A stretch of 64,000 nt of DNA from Bacillota bacterium (GTDB lineage Bacteria > Bacillota > UBA4882 > UBA8346): assembly GCA_023426245.1 (NCBI GenBank), contig JAFABB010000024.1:186001-250000 (forward strand), read 5' to 3'. This document shows, piece by piece, positions 52,086 to 61,717 of this stretch (the stretch's first letter is position 1; every line of letters begins with the position of its first letter). The notes beneath the pieces were generated by a model that saw only the letters and a program-made list of their open reading frames with translations, ran no database searches and had not been told where the DNA came from. The position numbers were made by a program, and so were the translations under genes.

Positions 52086-53657
52086 ATGGACCAACCCTTT
52101 CTCAAACTCGAAGATGTCACTCTTCATGTCAATGAGCAACTACTTTTTAAGGATACCAACTGGCTATGGCAATCCAATGAAAACTGGGCTATCTTAGGCT
52201 CCACCGGCTCCGGCAAATCATTACTTGCAAAGGCCCTCTGCCATCAGATTCCTTTGTATACAGGCCAAATCCGTTATTTTTTTAACCCGGCAGTTACGGA
52301 AGGCGAACCCTTCTTCAACCGGGGTGACGTGCTCATCATTTCCCCAAGCCAGCACCAGGAACTAATGCACCGTTACGGTGGATATCATCAAGCCCGCTGG
52401 CAAAGTTCCGAAGTAGACGACATCCCACTGGTGGCCGATTACTTATCCGGTAAAAGTATTGAGCACCGCTCTCCTTATGAAGTGACCCCCTTTAAAACCG
52501 ATGAAGCAGTTTACGAGCACCGCCGTGAAAAGGCTATGGCTTTACTGGAGATTGAATATCTGCTAAACCGTAAAATCCATCAACTTTCCAACGGCGAAGC
52601 CCGGAAAGTATTAATCGCCAGGGCGCTGATGCAGGCTCCCAAGCTTTTGATTTTTGACGACCCTTTCGGAGGATTGGACACCGAGTCCCGGGCCTTGTTG
52701 CGAAGGGTCATGACTCAAATTATTGCTGCCGGCCAAATCAAAGTGCTAGTCGTAGCTTCAGGACCGACGGAAGTACCTAAAGGTATCACTCATTTGCTTT
52801 ATGTTGCCGATCATCAGATTCGCATGAAAAAACCCGCGCTTCAAGCCGCCCTTTCTGAACTTAAGGAAGAAGCCCCGGCAGCTTTTGCGGGGATCACTAT
52901 TTCTGCAAGTAATTTTATGGATTTGCAATCCAAAGAAACCACCCCGTCCGAAACTTTGGTGGAAATGAAAAATACATCGGTGGTATATAACGGAACAGCC
53001 GTTCTTTCCAATATCGATTGGACTATCAAAACGGGTGAACGCTGGGCGGTGTTAGGGCAAAACGGCGCCGGTAAATCCACACTGCTGAGTCTGATTATGG
53101 CTGATAATCCCCAATCTTATGCAAATGAAATTTTTTTATTTGGCAAAAAACGCGGTAGCGGAGAAACGATTTGGGATATTAAGCGTCAAATCGGCTGGGT
53201 ATCGCCGGAGTTACAAATGTATTATGTTCAAGGCTTTAGCTGTTTAGAAGTTGTCTGTTCCGGCTTTTTCGATACCATCGGACTTTATCAGGAATGTTCT
53301 TCGGAGCAGACCCGTACTGCCATGAAATGGCTTACTTTATTCCATATGGAGACTTTGGCCGGACAGATTTTCGACACCCTCTCTTTGGGTGAGCAACGTC
53401 TGGTCTTGCTGGCCCGGGCCCTGGTTAAAAATCCGGCCTTATTGGTTCTCGATGAACCGGGTCAGGGTTTGGATAAGAGAAATCGTAAATATTTGAATGA
53501 CTTATTGGATCAACTTTGCTGGAAAACCGGCTTGACGCTGATTTATGTAACCCATTACCTGGATGAACTGCCGCAAGCGATTACGCACGTCTTAAAGCTT
53601 AAGAAAGGCGCCGTGATTGAAAAGGCGATCCGAAATCACCTAAAGACACCGATGTAA
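52086..53657 (+). CDS. Double ABC ATPase, ModF/PhrA-like
   Basis: The ATG at 52086 follows AAGGT and gives 523 residues with two ABC domains in tandem. NBD1 has GSTGSGKS, signature LSNGEARKVLIARA and Walker B LLIFDDPFGGLD, with Asp where the catalytic Glu normally sits. NBD2 has GQNGAGKS, LSLGEQRLVLLARA and the complete LLVLDEPGQGLD with VTHYLDE. There are no membrane helices. This is the ModF layout (molybdate operons of enterobacteria); no other molybdate gene is near. An accessory or regulatory ATPase is possible. Confidence 0.85.
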   Translation: MDQPFLKLEDVTLHVNEQLLFKDTNWLWQSNENWAILGSTGSGKSLLAKALCHQIPLYTGQIRYFFNPAVTEGEPFFNRGDVLIISPSQHQELMHRYGGYHQARWQSSEVDDIPLVADYLSGKSIEHRSPYEVTPFKTDEAVYEHRREKAMALLEIEYLLNRKIHQLSNGEARKVLIARALMQAPKLLIFDDPFGGLDTESRALLRRVMTQIIAAGQIKVLVVASGPTEVPKGITHLLYVADHQIRMKKPALQAALSELKEEAPAAFAGITISASNFMDLQSKETTPSETLVEMKNTSVVYNGTAVLSNIDWTIKTGERWAVLGQNGAGKSTLLSLIMADNPQSYANEIFLFGKKRGSGETIWDIKRQIGWVSPELQMYYVQGFSCLEVVCSGFFDTIGLYQECSSEQTRTAMKWLTLFHMETLAGQIFDTLSLGEQRLVLLARALVKNPALLVLDEPGQGLDKRNRKYLNDLLDQLCWKTGLTLIYVTHYLDELPQAITHVLKLKKGAVIEKAIRNHLKTPM

Positions 53658-53683
53658 CCACGAATATATTTTATATTCCGGCA

Positions 53684-54142
53684 TCAAATCATCTTTTCCC
53701 AGACGCTGGATTGGGTAGGGCGCATTGAATCCGCCATTTCGAGGGGATTGCGGACGACTCTGCGGCAATCCCATTTGGGCCACGAATACGGCAAACATTC
53801 CCAATCTTCAGCGGTTTCCGGTTTCATTTCATCAAACATTTTTTTCATTTCTCCCTTGGGTGATTTCATTTCTCCAAACCTTTTTTCCGTTTCTCCCTTG
53901 GGTGATTTCATTTCTCCAAACATTTTTTCCATTTCTCCCTTGGGTGATTTCATTTCTCCAAACATTTTTTTCATTTCTCCCTTGGATGATTGCTTTTCAC
54001 CAAACCTTTTTTCCATTTCTCCCTTGGATGATTTCATTTCACCAAACCTTTTTTTCATTTCTCCCTTGGATGATTGCTTTTCACCAAACCTTTTTTTCAT
54101 TTCTCCCTTGGATGATTTCATTTCACCAAACCTTTTTTTCAT
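53684..54142 (-). CDS. Possible heptad-repeat protein from the minisatellite
   Basis: The minus frame reads about 16 heptads alternating GEMKKRF and GEMKSSK (variants GEKQSSK, GEMEKMF), then a unique 40-residue tail with several Trp and Cys. Each unit carries AAGGGAGAAATG, itself a ribosome-site-plus-ATG, so many starts are possible. Upstream units of the same array contain TGA stops. A charged coiled coil is plausible if it is translated. All three plus frames are also largely open because the period is a multiple of three, so coding status is uncertain. Confidence 0.25.
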   Translation of the reverse strand: MKKRFGEMKSSKGEMKKRFGEKQSSKGEMKKRFGEMKSSKGEMEKRFGEKQSSKGEMKKMFGEMKSPKGEMEKMFGEMKSPKGETEKRFGEMKSPKGEMKKMFDEMKPETAEDWECLPYSWPKWDCRRVVRNPLEMADSMRPTQSSVWEKMI

Positions 54143-54218
54143 TTCTCCCTTGGATGATTGCTTTTCTCAAAACATTTTTTTCATTTCTCCCTTGGGTGAT
54201 TGCTTTTCTCAAAACATT
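53822..54218. repeat. Tandem 21-bp (paired as 42-bp) minisatellite
   Basis: About nineteen 21-base units of the form TTTCATTTCTCCCTTGGGTGA alternate with TTTCATTTCTCCAAACATTTT-like units, giving a 42-bp super-period. Units near the two ends differ in a consistent way (GGGTGATTTCATTTC against GGATGATTGCTTTTC), which suggests recent spread of sub-blocks. Copy number probably varies between strains. Confidence 0.92.
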
Positions 54219-54388
54219 ATCGTTACCTGTAAAAACCAATCCTTTTCAAACTAATTTATTTTTTGGCCCTCTTGGACCTCATGCCCCTCTTTTCCCTCGT
54301 AAAAAAGGCAAAAACTTTGATATATATAGGGTGAAATGAATTTTGATAATAAATTTTGCTTCCATAGATTTAAGATGTCTAGAATCAA

Positions 54389-54471
54389 CTCACCCCCTTA
54401 GTCCCCCTCTCTCGCGAGAGAGGGGGATGGCTCAAGAGTAACAATAAGCTAAATAGATCTCAGGGGGTGAG
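54389..54471. repeat. Nested inverted repeats
   Basis: An outer pair CTCACCCCCT (54389-54398) and AGGGGGTGAG (54462-54471) encloses a 24-bp perfect palindrome at 54403-54426, centred on CTCGCGAG. It could be a mobile miniature element or strong attenuator-like hairpin; no gene is adjacent. Confidence 0.75.
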
Positions 54472-54583
54472 TCGCAGTTAGGCATCGAAATTACTTATTT
54501 CAACATATATAGAATGAAATAATTAATATTTTGAATGCCTGACCACTAAACTCCGCGGGCCTAACGAAAAGAACTGAAACGGG

Positions 54584-54712
54584 ATTCACAGGATTTTATG
54601 GATTAACAGGATTTTTTAAGACCCTATAAATTATCTGTTTTTTCAGCCCAATTTTACCAGGTTTTAATCCTGTGAATCCTGTAAATCCCGTAAATCCTGT
54701 CCCTGTTAACTT
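54584..54712. repeat. Short direct repeats of AATCCTGT type
   Basis: The segment repeats ATCCTGTGAATCCTGTAAAT and its complement-like start (CACAGGATTTTATGGATTAA). These simple repeats are frequent in intergenic DNA of many bacteria. Between 54713 and 55065 no gene is supported. Confidence 0.5.
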
Positions 54713-55065
54713 TTTTTAGGCATTTTTATATATAACTCCACAAAATTTTCAAAATCATTTTAAGCCGGTGAAAGATCTGGTAGACAATTTATAATCATGA
54801 GGGGTAGGAGGGTCATGAGGGTGTAAAAATAAAAAGCCGGTTTTATAATCCCGAAGTTCTGTGGAGATAAGCTGCGTGTATAAAAAAACGACACCGAGGC
54901 CTGGAAGGCCTTTAGAACGCTTTTCAATATACCTAGCCCCATCGTTCACGTTGGGGCGGAGATGGAATCAACAGCATTATCCGGTTTTTTACAGCATAGC
55001 CTTATGACAAATTACCGTAAAGCCACTTGAAGCCAAGTAAATCTTAAAACCCAAACTCCACCATT

Positions 55066-58000
55066 TCAATCCGACTCCGAATTTAACCAGCGCAGCTGTG
55101 AGGCCAATACCTTGACACCTTCATCCTGATGTTCAAGTCTGCCTTTAAGCACCACCACTCCTTCGGGCCTGTAATGGTCCTTAGCGGTTGCATAAAGCTT
55201 AGGAAAGACAATGACTTCAACCGTGCCTGTCAAATCCTCAAGTTTACATCCGGCCATCTGCGAGCCGGCCTTGGTATTCATGACCCGCCATTCGGCAACG
55301 ACCCCTCCGAGCAGTACTTCTTTGCCGTCAGGTTCCTCTTCCAACTCGGCTATAGAGATGATTCCGTTTTGATTGAATTTTTCCCGCCACTCATCAAGGG
55401 GATGGCCCGTTAGATAGACACCCAAATATTCCTTTTCAAACCGCAATAACTCCGGGGCGGCAAATTCCGGAACTTGCGGTAGTTTGACTCCGCTTTCGGC
55501 TTCGGTGATCAGACTATCCATTAAAGAAAGCTGATTATGAGAGGCACTGCGCCTGCCGACCTTTTCCAACACCCTGTCCAGTCCCACAAGCATTTGATTG
55601 CGGTTAACCCCCGGGAAATGAAAAGCGCCCGCCTTGATCAAACTCTCCAAAACTCTTTTATTGACGAGCTGATGATTCACCCGGCGGCAAAATTCAAAGA
55701 AAGACGGATATTCTCCGGACTTCCGTTCAACAATCATCCGTTCAATGGCCCCAATTCCCACATTCTTAATACTAAGCAACCCGAATCGGATACTTGACCC
55801 CTCGGGGATAAAAGAAGCTCGACTTCGATTGACATCCGGAGGCAGAATCGATATTCCCATCCGGCGGCACTCTTCGATATACAAGGCAATTTTATCGGTA
55901 TTGCCCATAACACTGGTTAGCAAAGCCGCCATATACTCTTGGGGAAAATTGGTTTTAAAATAGGCCGTCTGGTAAACAACCAGGGCATAGGCTGCCGAGT
56001 GGGATTTGTTAAAACCGTAACCCGCAAAATACTCCAATAAATCAAAAATCTCAACTGCAGTTTGTCTTGAAATTCCTTTATCGATAGCCCCCTCAATAAA
56101 TTGTTCCCGCATGGCTGCCAAAACTTCGGGTTTTTTCTTGCCCATCGCCCGACGGACCAGATCCGCCTGGCCAAGGCTAAATCCGCCCAGGCTGCTGACG
56201 ATCTTCATGACTTGTTCTTGATAAACGATAACCCCGTAAGTTTCTTTCAAAATCGGTTCCAACAAAGGGTGCAGATAGCTAATGTTTTTTTGGCCGTTCC
56301 GTGCTTTGATAAAATCCTCCACCATGCCGCTGCCTAACGGACCCGGCCGGTATAATGCGTTCAAAGCGGTCAAGTCGCCGATTTCTCTCGGGCGAAGTCT
56401 CGTCAATAACCTACGAATTCCGGCGCTCTCAAATTGAAAGACTCCTAAAGTGTGCCCGGCGGCCAAATCTTTGTAAGTGTGGGAATCATTCAATGGTATT
56501 TGATCAATGGAAACTTTTTCCCCGCGGTTTTGTTCGATTAACGCCTGAGTATCCCTTAAAACCGTTAGGGTCCGAAGCCCCAGGAAATCCATTTTCAACA
56601 AACCCAGGCTCTCAATATCCTCCATGGCAAACTGAGTAATAATTTCATCCTCATTGGAGCGGCTGAGGGGTAAGAAATGGGTCAACGGTTCATCGGAAAT
56701 AACCACTCCCGCCGCATGGGTGGAAGCATGCCTTGGGAAACCTTCAATTTTAAGGGCAATCTTCATTAACTGCGCGATTTTGGGATTACCGCGAATGGTT
56801 TCTTGTAAATCGGGCGAATGGCTGATCGCATCTTCAAGGGAGATTCCAATTTCACGGGGGATTAGTTTGGCGACCCGATCCACTTCGCCATAGGAGATTC
56901 CCAAAACCCGGCCGACATCCCTGACGGCGGCTCTGGCCGCCATGGTACCAAAAGTGATAATTTGAGCCACCCGGTCTTCTCCGAATCTTTGCCTTACGTA
57001 ACTAATGACTTCGCCGCGCCGTTCGAAACAAAAATCGATATCAATATCGGGCATGGAAATCCGTTCCGGGTTTAAGAATCTTTCAAACAAAAGCCCGTGT
57101 TCATTGGGATCAAGATTGGTGATGCCCAGCAAATAGGCAACCAAACTACCGGCTGCCGATCCGCGTCCTGGTCCGACCATAATCCCCTCTTTTTTGGCAA
57201 AATGGACGAAATCCCGGACAATCAGGAAATACCCGGGAAAACCCATTTGGTTAATTATTGACAACTCGTAAGTTAATCGTTCTTCCCTCTCTTCATTCCA
57301 GATGATTTTTTTATCCATAATCGCCTGGCGGCAAAGAGTTTCAAGATGGTTCTCAGGCGTGATGCCCGCCGGTAATTGAAATTTTGGCATATGCAATTGA
57401 CCGAGTTCCAATTGGACATTGCAACGCCCGGCAATCTTCAAAGTGTTCTCCAGAGCTTCCGGATAGTCGAAAAAAATTTCTCCCATTTCAGCCGGTGTTT
57501 TCAGAAAAAATTCACTGGTCGAAAAGCGCATTCGATTGGTGTCTTCGACGGTTTTACCGGTTTGAATACATAATAAAACGTCGTGGGCCTCTGCATCTTC
57601 ACGATTTAAGTAATGAACATCGTTGGTTGCCACCATTGGAACACCGCACTCTGCGGCCAATTTGGCCAAATTGCGGTTTAAACCGCGTTGTTCCGCCAAT
57701 TGCTGGTATTGCAATTCCAAATAGAAATGATCCGGACCGAAAACTTCTTGATACCAATGTAGTTGCTTTTGAGCTGCCTCAAACTGACCCGCCAAAAGTA
57801 AACGGGGAATTTGCCCCGACATGCAAGCGCTTAAAGCGATGAGTCCTTCCGAGTACTTTTGCAAGGTGTCCAAATCAATACGGGGTTTGTAGTAGAATCC
57901 CTCTACATGAGCGATGGAAACGAGCTTCAGCAAATTTTGATAGCCAATATTATTGGCAGCTAATAAAACAAGATGGGCAGGGTTTTCGTCTAATTTGGGA

Positions 58001-58236
58001 ACCTTATCCTTGAGGGAACGGGGAGCCACATAGACTTCACAACCGATAATCGGTTTGATGCCCATCTTGAGAGCCTGTTTATAAAATTTCAGACAGCCGT
58101 ACATTACTCCATGATCGGTGATGGCCAGGGAAGTCATTCCAAGCAGCTTTGCCTTTTCAAGCAGCAGGCCAATCTCGGCCGCCCCATCCAGCAGGGAATA
58201 TTGGGTATGTACATGCAGATGAACAAAATTTGTCAT
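55066..58236 (-). CDS. dnaE: DNA polymerase III alpha subunit
   Basis: From the ATG at 58236 the protein has 1056 residues. Domains in order: PHP (FVHLHVHTQYSLLDG), polymerase palm with the catalytic Asp pair in SMPDIDIDFCFERR and GPGRGSAAGSLVAYLLGITN, fingers (RPGPLGSGMVEDFIKARNG; AGYGFNKSHSAAYALVVYQT), helix-hairpin-helix, and an OB domain near the C-terminus (VLLGGVVAEWRVMNTKAGSQ). It replicates the chromosome as DnaE-type replicase. The ribosome site is weak (TTGGAAAT). It is an isolated gene, with no partner replication gene beside it. Confidence 0.95.
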   Translation of the reverse strand: MTNFVHLHVHTQYSLLDGAAEIGLLLEKAKLLGMTSLAITDHGVMYGCLKFYKQALKMGIKPIIGCEVYVAPRSLKDKVPKLDENPAHLVLLAANNIGYQNLLKLVSIAHVEGFYYKPRIDLDTLQKYSEGLIALSACMSGQIPRLLLAGQFEAAQKQLHWYQEVFGPDHFYLELQYQQLAEQRGLNRNLAKLAAECGVPMVATNDVHYLNREDAEAHDVLLCIQTGKTVEDTNRMRFSTSEFFLKTPAEMGEIFFDYPEALENTLKIAGRCNVQLELGQLHMPKFQLPAGITPENHLETLCRQAIMDKKIIWNEEREERLTYELSIINQMGFPGYFLIVRDFVHFAKKEGIMVGPGRGSAAGSLVAYLLGITNLDPNEHGLLFERFLNPERISMPDIDIDFCFERRGEVISYVRQRFGEDRVAQIITFGTMAARAAVRDVGRVLGISYGEVDRVAKLIPREIGISLEDAISHSPDLQETIRGNPKIAQLMKIALKIEGFPRHASTHAAGVVISDEPLTHFLPLSRSNEDEIITQFAMEDIESLGLLKMDFLGLRTLTVLRDTQALIEQNRGEKVSIDQIPLNDSHTYKDLAAGHTLGVFQFESAGIRRLLTRLRPREIGDLTALNALYRPGPLGSGMVEDFIKARNGQKNISYLHPLLEPILKETYGVIVYQEQVMKIVSSLGGFSLGQADLVRRAMGKKKPEVLAAMREQFIEGAIDKGISRQTAVEIFDLLEYFAGYGFNKSHSAAYALVVYQTAYFKTNFPQEYMAALLTSVMGNTDKIALYIEECRRMGISILPPDVNRSRASFIPEGSSIRFGLLSIKNVGIGAIERMIVERKSGEYPSFFEFCRRVNHQLVNKRVLESLIKAGAFHFPGVNRNQMLVGLDRVLEKVGRRSASHNQLSLMDSLITEAESGVKLPQVPEFAAPELLRFEKEYLGVYLTGHPLDEWREKFNQNGIISIAELEEEPDGKEVLLGGVVAEWRVMNTKAGSQMAGCKLEDLTGTVEVIVFPKLYATAKDHYRPEGVVVLKGRLEHQDEGVKVLASQLRWLNSESD

Positions 58237-58406
58237 TTTATTTCCAACTTTATGATTTGATTTTTCTTTTTTTTCGCGATCTGAATATCCTTTCCCTGCT
58301 GATTCAATTATTTTACTCAAAATCCAACTTCGCACGGAACGGGGCCGATTTTTTTAGAACCCACCCATTGATTGGAAACTTTTACAAACCCCTCTCGTTA
58401 TAAAAC

Positions 58407-58435
58407 TTGTCATCGATGGAAATAAACAGTATTGT
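58407..58435 (+). promoter_or_regulatory. Probable sigma-A promoter of lepB
   Basis: TTGTCA (58407-58412) and TATTGT (58430-58435) are 17 bp apart. A perfect TCACCGGTGA palindrome at 58445-58454 overlaps the expected start and could be an operator or a 5' hairpin. Confidence 0.6.
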
Positions 58436-58530
58436 TGGATATTCTCACCGGTGAAATATTCTGGCCGGGAATTTTAACTTTTGGATACTGGAAAATTGGG
58501 TTCTTTTAGGACCCAAAAGGAGTGAAAACA

Positions 58531-59205
58531 ATGTCTTTGGGACTCCGGGTAAAGCGAGTTTTGGCTTTCATCATCGGTAAACCGGCGAAAGCTCTTGCCG
58601 ATAGTCCATGGTTCATCCGTGGCTTGTGGGAATTGCGTTCTTTACTATTGACTTTTGGTTTAACATTTTTTATCGTTCAGCCTTTTGTGGTTGCCAGCTA
58701 CGAAACGCCAACCGGTTCCATGGAACCAACCATCATGACCAACACCCGTTACATCGCCCTTCCCTCCGTTTATGGCGGGTTTTTCCCATATACGAAAATA
58801 AAATTGCCGGGATACCAAAAAATAAAACGCGGTGATATTGTCATTTTCAAGTATCCCCGGGAAGAACAGGTCAATTATGTGAAGCGGGTCATCGGGTTAC
58901 CCGGGGAACAAGTCTTAATTCATGGGAAAAAAGTTTATATCAATGGTAAAGCTCTTGATGAACCGTATGCTCAATTTACCGGCGCGACGGATAACGACAG
59001 TCTTTCGCGGAACTACGGTCCGGTTACCGTTCCAAAAGACCATTTATTCGTAATGGGTGATAATCGGGATAATTCTTATGATTCTCGCTACTGGGGATTT
59101 GTTCCGGTAAAAAATGTGTTTGGAACCCCTTTATTCACCTTTTGGAGCTTTGATAAACAGCGCCGACAAGTCCGGCTTCACGAACTCTTCAAAATGATTG
59201 ATTGA
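58531..59205 (+). CDS. lepB: Signal peptidase I
   Basis: The ATG at 58531 follows AAAGGAG. The 224 residues have one N-terminal membrane helix (LLLTFGLTFFIVQPFVVASY). The catalytic Ser is in PTGSMEPTIM and the Lys in QVNYVKRVIGLPGEQ, with the closing GDNRDNSYDSRYWGFV motif. It removes signal peptides on the outer face of the cytoplasmic membrane. The N-terminus is longer than in small Bacillus enzymes. Confidence 0.94.
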   Translation: MSLGLRVKRVLAFIIGKPAKALADSPWFIRGLWELRSLLLTFGLTFFIVQPFVVASYETPTGSMEPTIMTNTRYIALPSVYGGFFPYTKIKLPGYQKIKRGDIVIFKYPREEQVNYVKRVIGLPGEQVLIHGKKVYINGKALDEPYAQFTGATDNDSLSRNYGPVTVPKDHLFVMGDNRDNSYDSRYWGFVPVKNVFGTPLFTFWSFDKQRRQVRLHELFKMID

Positions 59206-59432
59206 CGAAGGAGTCTGCAAGGACTGTGGCAAAAGCACTTTATTATTGCAAGTTATAACCCCCCCGGGCGCAGCCGTTCTTGCGCGCATGCGTACCGGAG
59301 ACTTTTTATTCACTCCATCATTACATTTTTTGATCGAGTTTTAGTTATTCTAAAAATCTAACACTCCGCTCTACCCTCGACATAACATTATTTTATCACC
59401 TGGAATATCATTCCCGGATATAATATAGTGAA

Positions 59433-59466
59433 CTCAACCACCACCGGCTGAAGCCCCGTAGTTGAG
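59433..59466 (+). promoter_or_regulatory. Stem-loop in the GH73 leader
   Basis: CTCAAC (59433-59438) and GTTGAG (59461-59466) pair, with GGC/GCC inside (CGGCTGAAGCCCC). It lies after a TATAAT (59419-59424) and about 120 bases before the GH73 ATG. The remaining bases of 59206-59583 contain no gene. Confidence 0.4.
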
Positions 59467-59583
59467 ACAATCGCTCTAAATCCGATTTCCAAGGGCATTT
59501 TTAATGATTTTCATACCATTGCTTTTGTGTTTCAATATGCCCGGAATCAGTATTGGTAGGTGAAAGAAGGAGGACATCTAAAA

Positions 59584-60396
59584 ATGGCGCTCGTTGCAAA
59601 TCTTTTAACCGGGATGGATAGCCGTGTCAATAGTGTATCCCAAGGGGTTGTCGGTGACAATCTGGTTATCGAAGCCCAAAGTTATCTGCGAATCATGGGA
59701 TTTCCCATTGGCAACTTCGGTACGAATAAAAATGGCGTCGATGGAAAACTGGGTGAGGCTACTAAGGCCAGTTTGCGCGCATTTCAAATATTAACTGAAA
59801 ACGAGATCGAAATTAATACTGTTTCTTCTACAACCGTCAATGAATTGGAAGAAGCCGCAAAAGCCAATTCTACCTTCCGTTCATTATCCGCCATCGCTGA
59901 CAAAAAAGGAATCCAACTATCCATTTCCAATCAATCTTCTCCCGCGGAATTTGTAAATACGGTTTATCACTATTCAATTTTGGATGAAGCATCATCCAAA
60001 ATTCCCGCAGCCGCTACCACAGCCCAGGCAATCCTGGAAACCGGTTACGGAAAATCCATACCACAAGATCTGGAAACCGGTCAATACAGCTATAATTTAT
60101 TCGGGATCAAAGGAAACGGTCCGGCCGGTTCTGCAACCAGCTGGACTCGCGAAGAAAATCCCAAGAGCAAAATATGGGAAACCGTCCGGGCCCGTTTTCG
60201 CGTCTATCATAATTATTTAGAATCCATTAAAGATCACAGCCAATTTTTTTACGATAATATTAAACGGTATGGAAATGCCTTTCAAAAGAGCACACCGGTT
60301 GAATTTGTAAAAGCAATCGCCAAAGCGGGGTATGCCACAGACTCCAAATACGCAAATAAAATCATTACCATCATGAATTATTGGGGGCTTTCGTAA
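59584..60396 (+). CDS. GH73 endo-beta-N-acetylglucosaminidase with peptidoglycan-binding domain
   Basis: The ATG at 59584 follows GAAGGAGG. About residues 25-100 form a peptidoglycan-binding-like domain (NLVIEAQSYLRIMGFPIGNF; GKLGEATKASLRAFQ). Residues 120-270 are the GH73 lysozyme-like domain with catalytic Glu in TTAQAILETGYGKS and YNLFGIKGNGPAGSATSWTR. There is no classical signal peptide, so export may follow a flagellar-type or other route, as for FlgJ. It cuts the glycan strands of the wall. A decayed second copy of part of this gene lies at 61718. Confidence 0.9.
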   Translation: MALVANLLTGMDSRVNSVSQGVVGDNLVIEAQSYLRIMGFPIGNFGTNKNGVDGKLGEATKASLRAFQILTENEIEINTVSSTTVNELEEAAKANSTFRSLSAIADKKGIQLSISNQSSPAEFVNTVYHYSILDEASSKIPAAATTAQAILETGYGKSIPQDLETGQYSYNLFGIKGNGPAGSATSWTREENPKSKIWETVRARFRVYHNYLESIKDHSQFFYDNIKRYGNAFQKSTPVEFVKAIAKAGYATDSKYANKIITIMNYWGLS

Positions 60397-60447
60397 CCTG
60401 TAGTGGCCGCAAAAAACTTCAATATCAAAACGACTTTCTCCCTATAT

Positions 60448-61491
60448 TTAACACACTCGCCTTACTACGCTTAATTCTGGTTTTTGATATAAATTATAAA
60501 TTTCCCCCTGGTTGATACCGTCAATCACTCGAACCAAACATTTTAACCGAGAACTGGCAATTACTTCTACCGTTTGTTGGTTACTTAAAATCAGGATATT
60601 CCCCTTGACATAAGGTGTAATGATTCTTTTAAAACAATTCACTACATCCTGGCTATATTTCTGAGGCGTATTTTCACAAATTTCCTGAATTGCAGCTGCA
60701 GCCGGAACAGGCTGATGATAAATGCGCATGGATGTCATCGCATCAAAACCATCGGCAACTGCTATGATTTTCGCGAAGCGGTGAATACGTTTACCTGTTA
60801 TTCCCCTGGGATAACCTGAGCCATCTTCTCTTTCATGATGTTGAAGGGCCATATGAGGAATTAAAAAACTCAGATTGGCTCTTTTTTTAAGTAAGTCATA
60901 ACCTTCACGGGTATGGGTTTTAACGATTTCATATTCATTGGTATCCAATTTATCCGGTTTATTTAAAAGCCTGTCATCAATAAATATTTTTCCAATATCA
61001 TGGAGCAATGCACTGATACCTAAAATCTCCATTTCATTGCGTCTGAGATTCATCAGCGAACCGGCTAATAATGAAAATACACAAACATCGATAGAATGTG
61101 AAAAAACATAATTATCATATGCATTCATCTTGCCAAGAGTATAAACAATCGTTATATCACCGAGGATTTCATCGAGGATATCCGTGACTAAATCTCGTAA
61201 TTTGTTTACCTCAACCACTTTATCTTCTTGCAATTGGCTGAAGGTCGACTGGAGTGTTGAACAAGCTTTCAAACGGGTTTCTTCTTTGATTACTTCAAGA
61301 ATCATAAATTCGTCCAAATTCTGATATTCTTTAACAGAAATCGATTCCAAACTGATCTTTTGAATTTTTTGAATGTATGACTCCGTTAATTCAATGTTTT
61401 TTTGAAGTAAAATCAGCCCGTCTTCGGGCCGGCGGATAGGTTCCTCAAGGACCATGCCGGGTCTTGCTTCGGACAGTGAAATCCTGGGCAT
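60448..61491 (-). CDS. HD-GYP domain protein, cyclic-di-GMP phosphodiesterase candidate (copy A)
   Basis: The ATG at 61491 follows GGGAGG. The 347 residues have an N-terminal unknown domain (about 1-120) and an HD-GYP domain: ALLHDIGKIFIDDRLLNKPD, KTHTREGYDLLKKR, PHMALQHHEREDGSGYPRGI (HHxxxDGxGYP) and AKIIAVADGFDAMTSMR. Metal ligands and the GYP loop are intact, so hydrolysis of c-di-GMP is likely. It ends with a beta-rich tail (ILILSNQQTVEVIASSRLKC). It is convergent with the GH73 gene. Confidence 0.92.
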   Translation of the reverse strand: MPRISLSEARPGMVLEEPIRRPEDGLILLQKNIELTESYIQKIQKISLESISVKEYQNLDEFMILEVIKEETRLKACSTLQSTFSQLQEDKVVEVNKLRDLVTDILDEILGDITIVYTLGKMNAYDNYVFSHSIDVCVFSLLAGSLMNLRRNEMEILGISALLHDIGKIFIDDRLLNKPDKLDTNEYEIVKTHTREGYDLLKKRANLSFLIPHMALQHHEREDGSGYPRGITGKRIHRFAKIIAVADGFDAMTSMRIYHQPVPAAAAIQEICENTPQKYSQDVVNCFKRIITPYVKGNILILSNQQTVEVIASSRLKCLVRVIDGINQGEIYNLYQKPELSVVRRVC

Positions 61492-61717
61492 TTTTAATAC
61501 CTCCCACATGCAAAAAAAATTTCAATCCATCATAAAAATTAATTTTATTATATAAAGACTTTCCATGATTATTTGTCGCTTTGTAAAGGCTCGAAATGCG
61601 TTACTTTCTGTTACTTTTCGTATTTTACAATATAAAAACTCTTTAATCCTTTAATTAGGGAGTGAAAGATTATCTATAAAGGTGATTTGGGATGGCTGTT
61701 CTTTATCTAAAAACCAT

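Noticed and set aside
53822..54218. CRISPR array
   Set aside because: The units are contiguous 21/42-bp repeats with no unique spacers, and no cas gene is in the window.
53725..54339. Two long overlapping plus-strand frames in the minisatellite
   Set aside because: They are open only because the 21-bp unit lacks stops; the products are low-complexity and hydrophobic.
54756..54949. Two overlapping minus frames of about 60 codons
   Set aside because: No ribosome site or family resemblance, and they lie in repeat-rich intergenic DNA.
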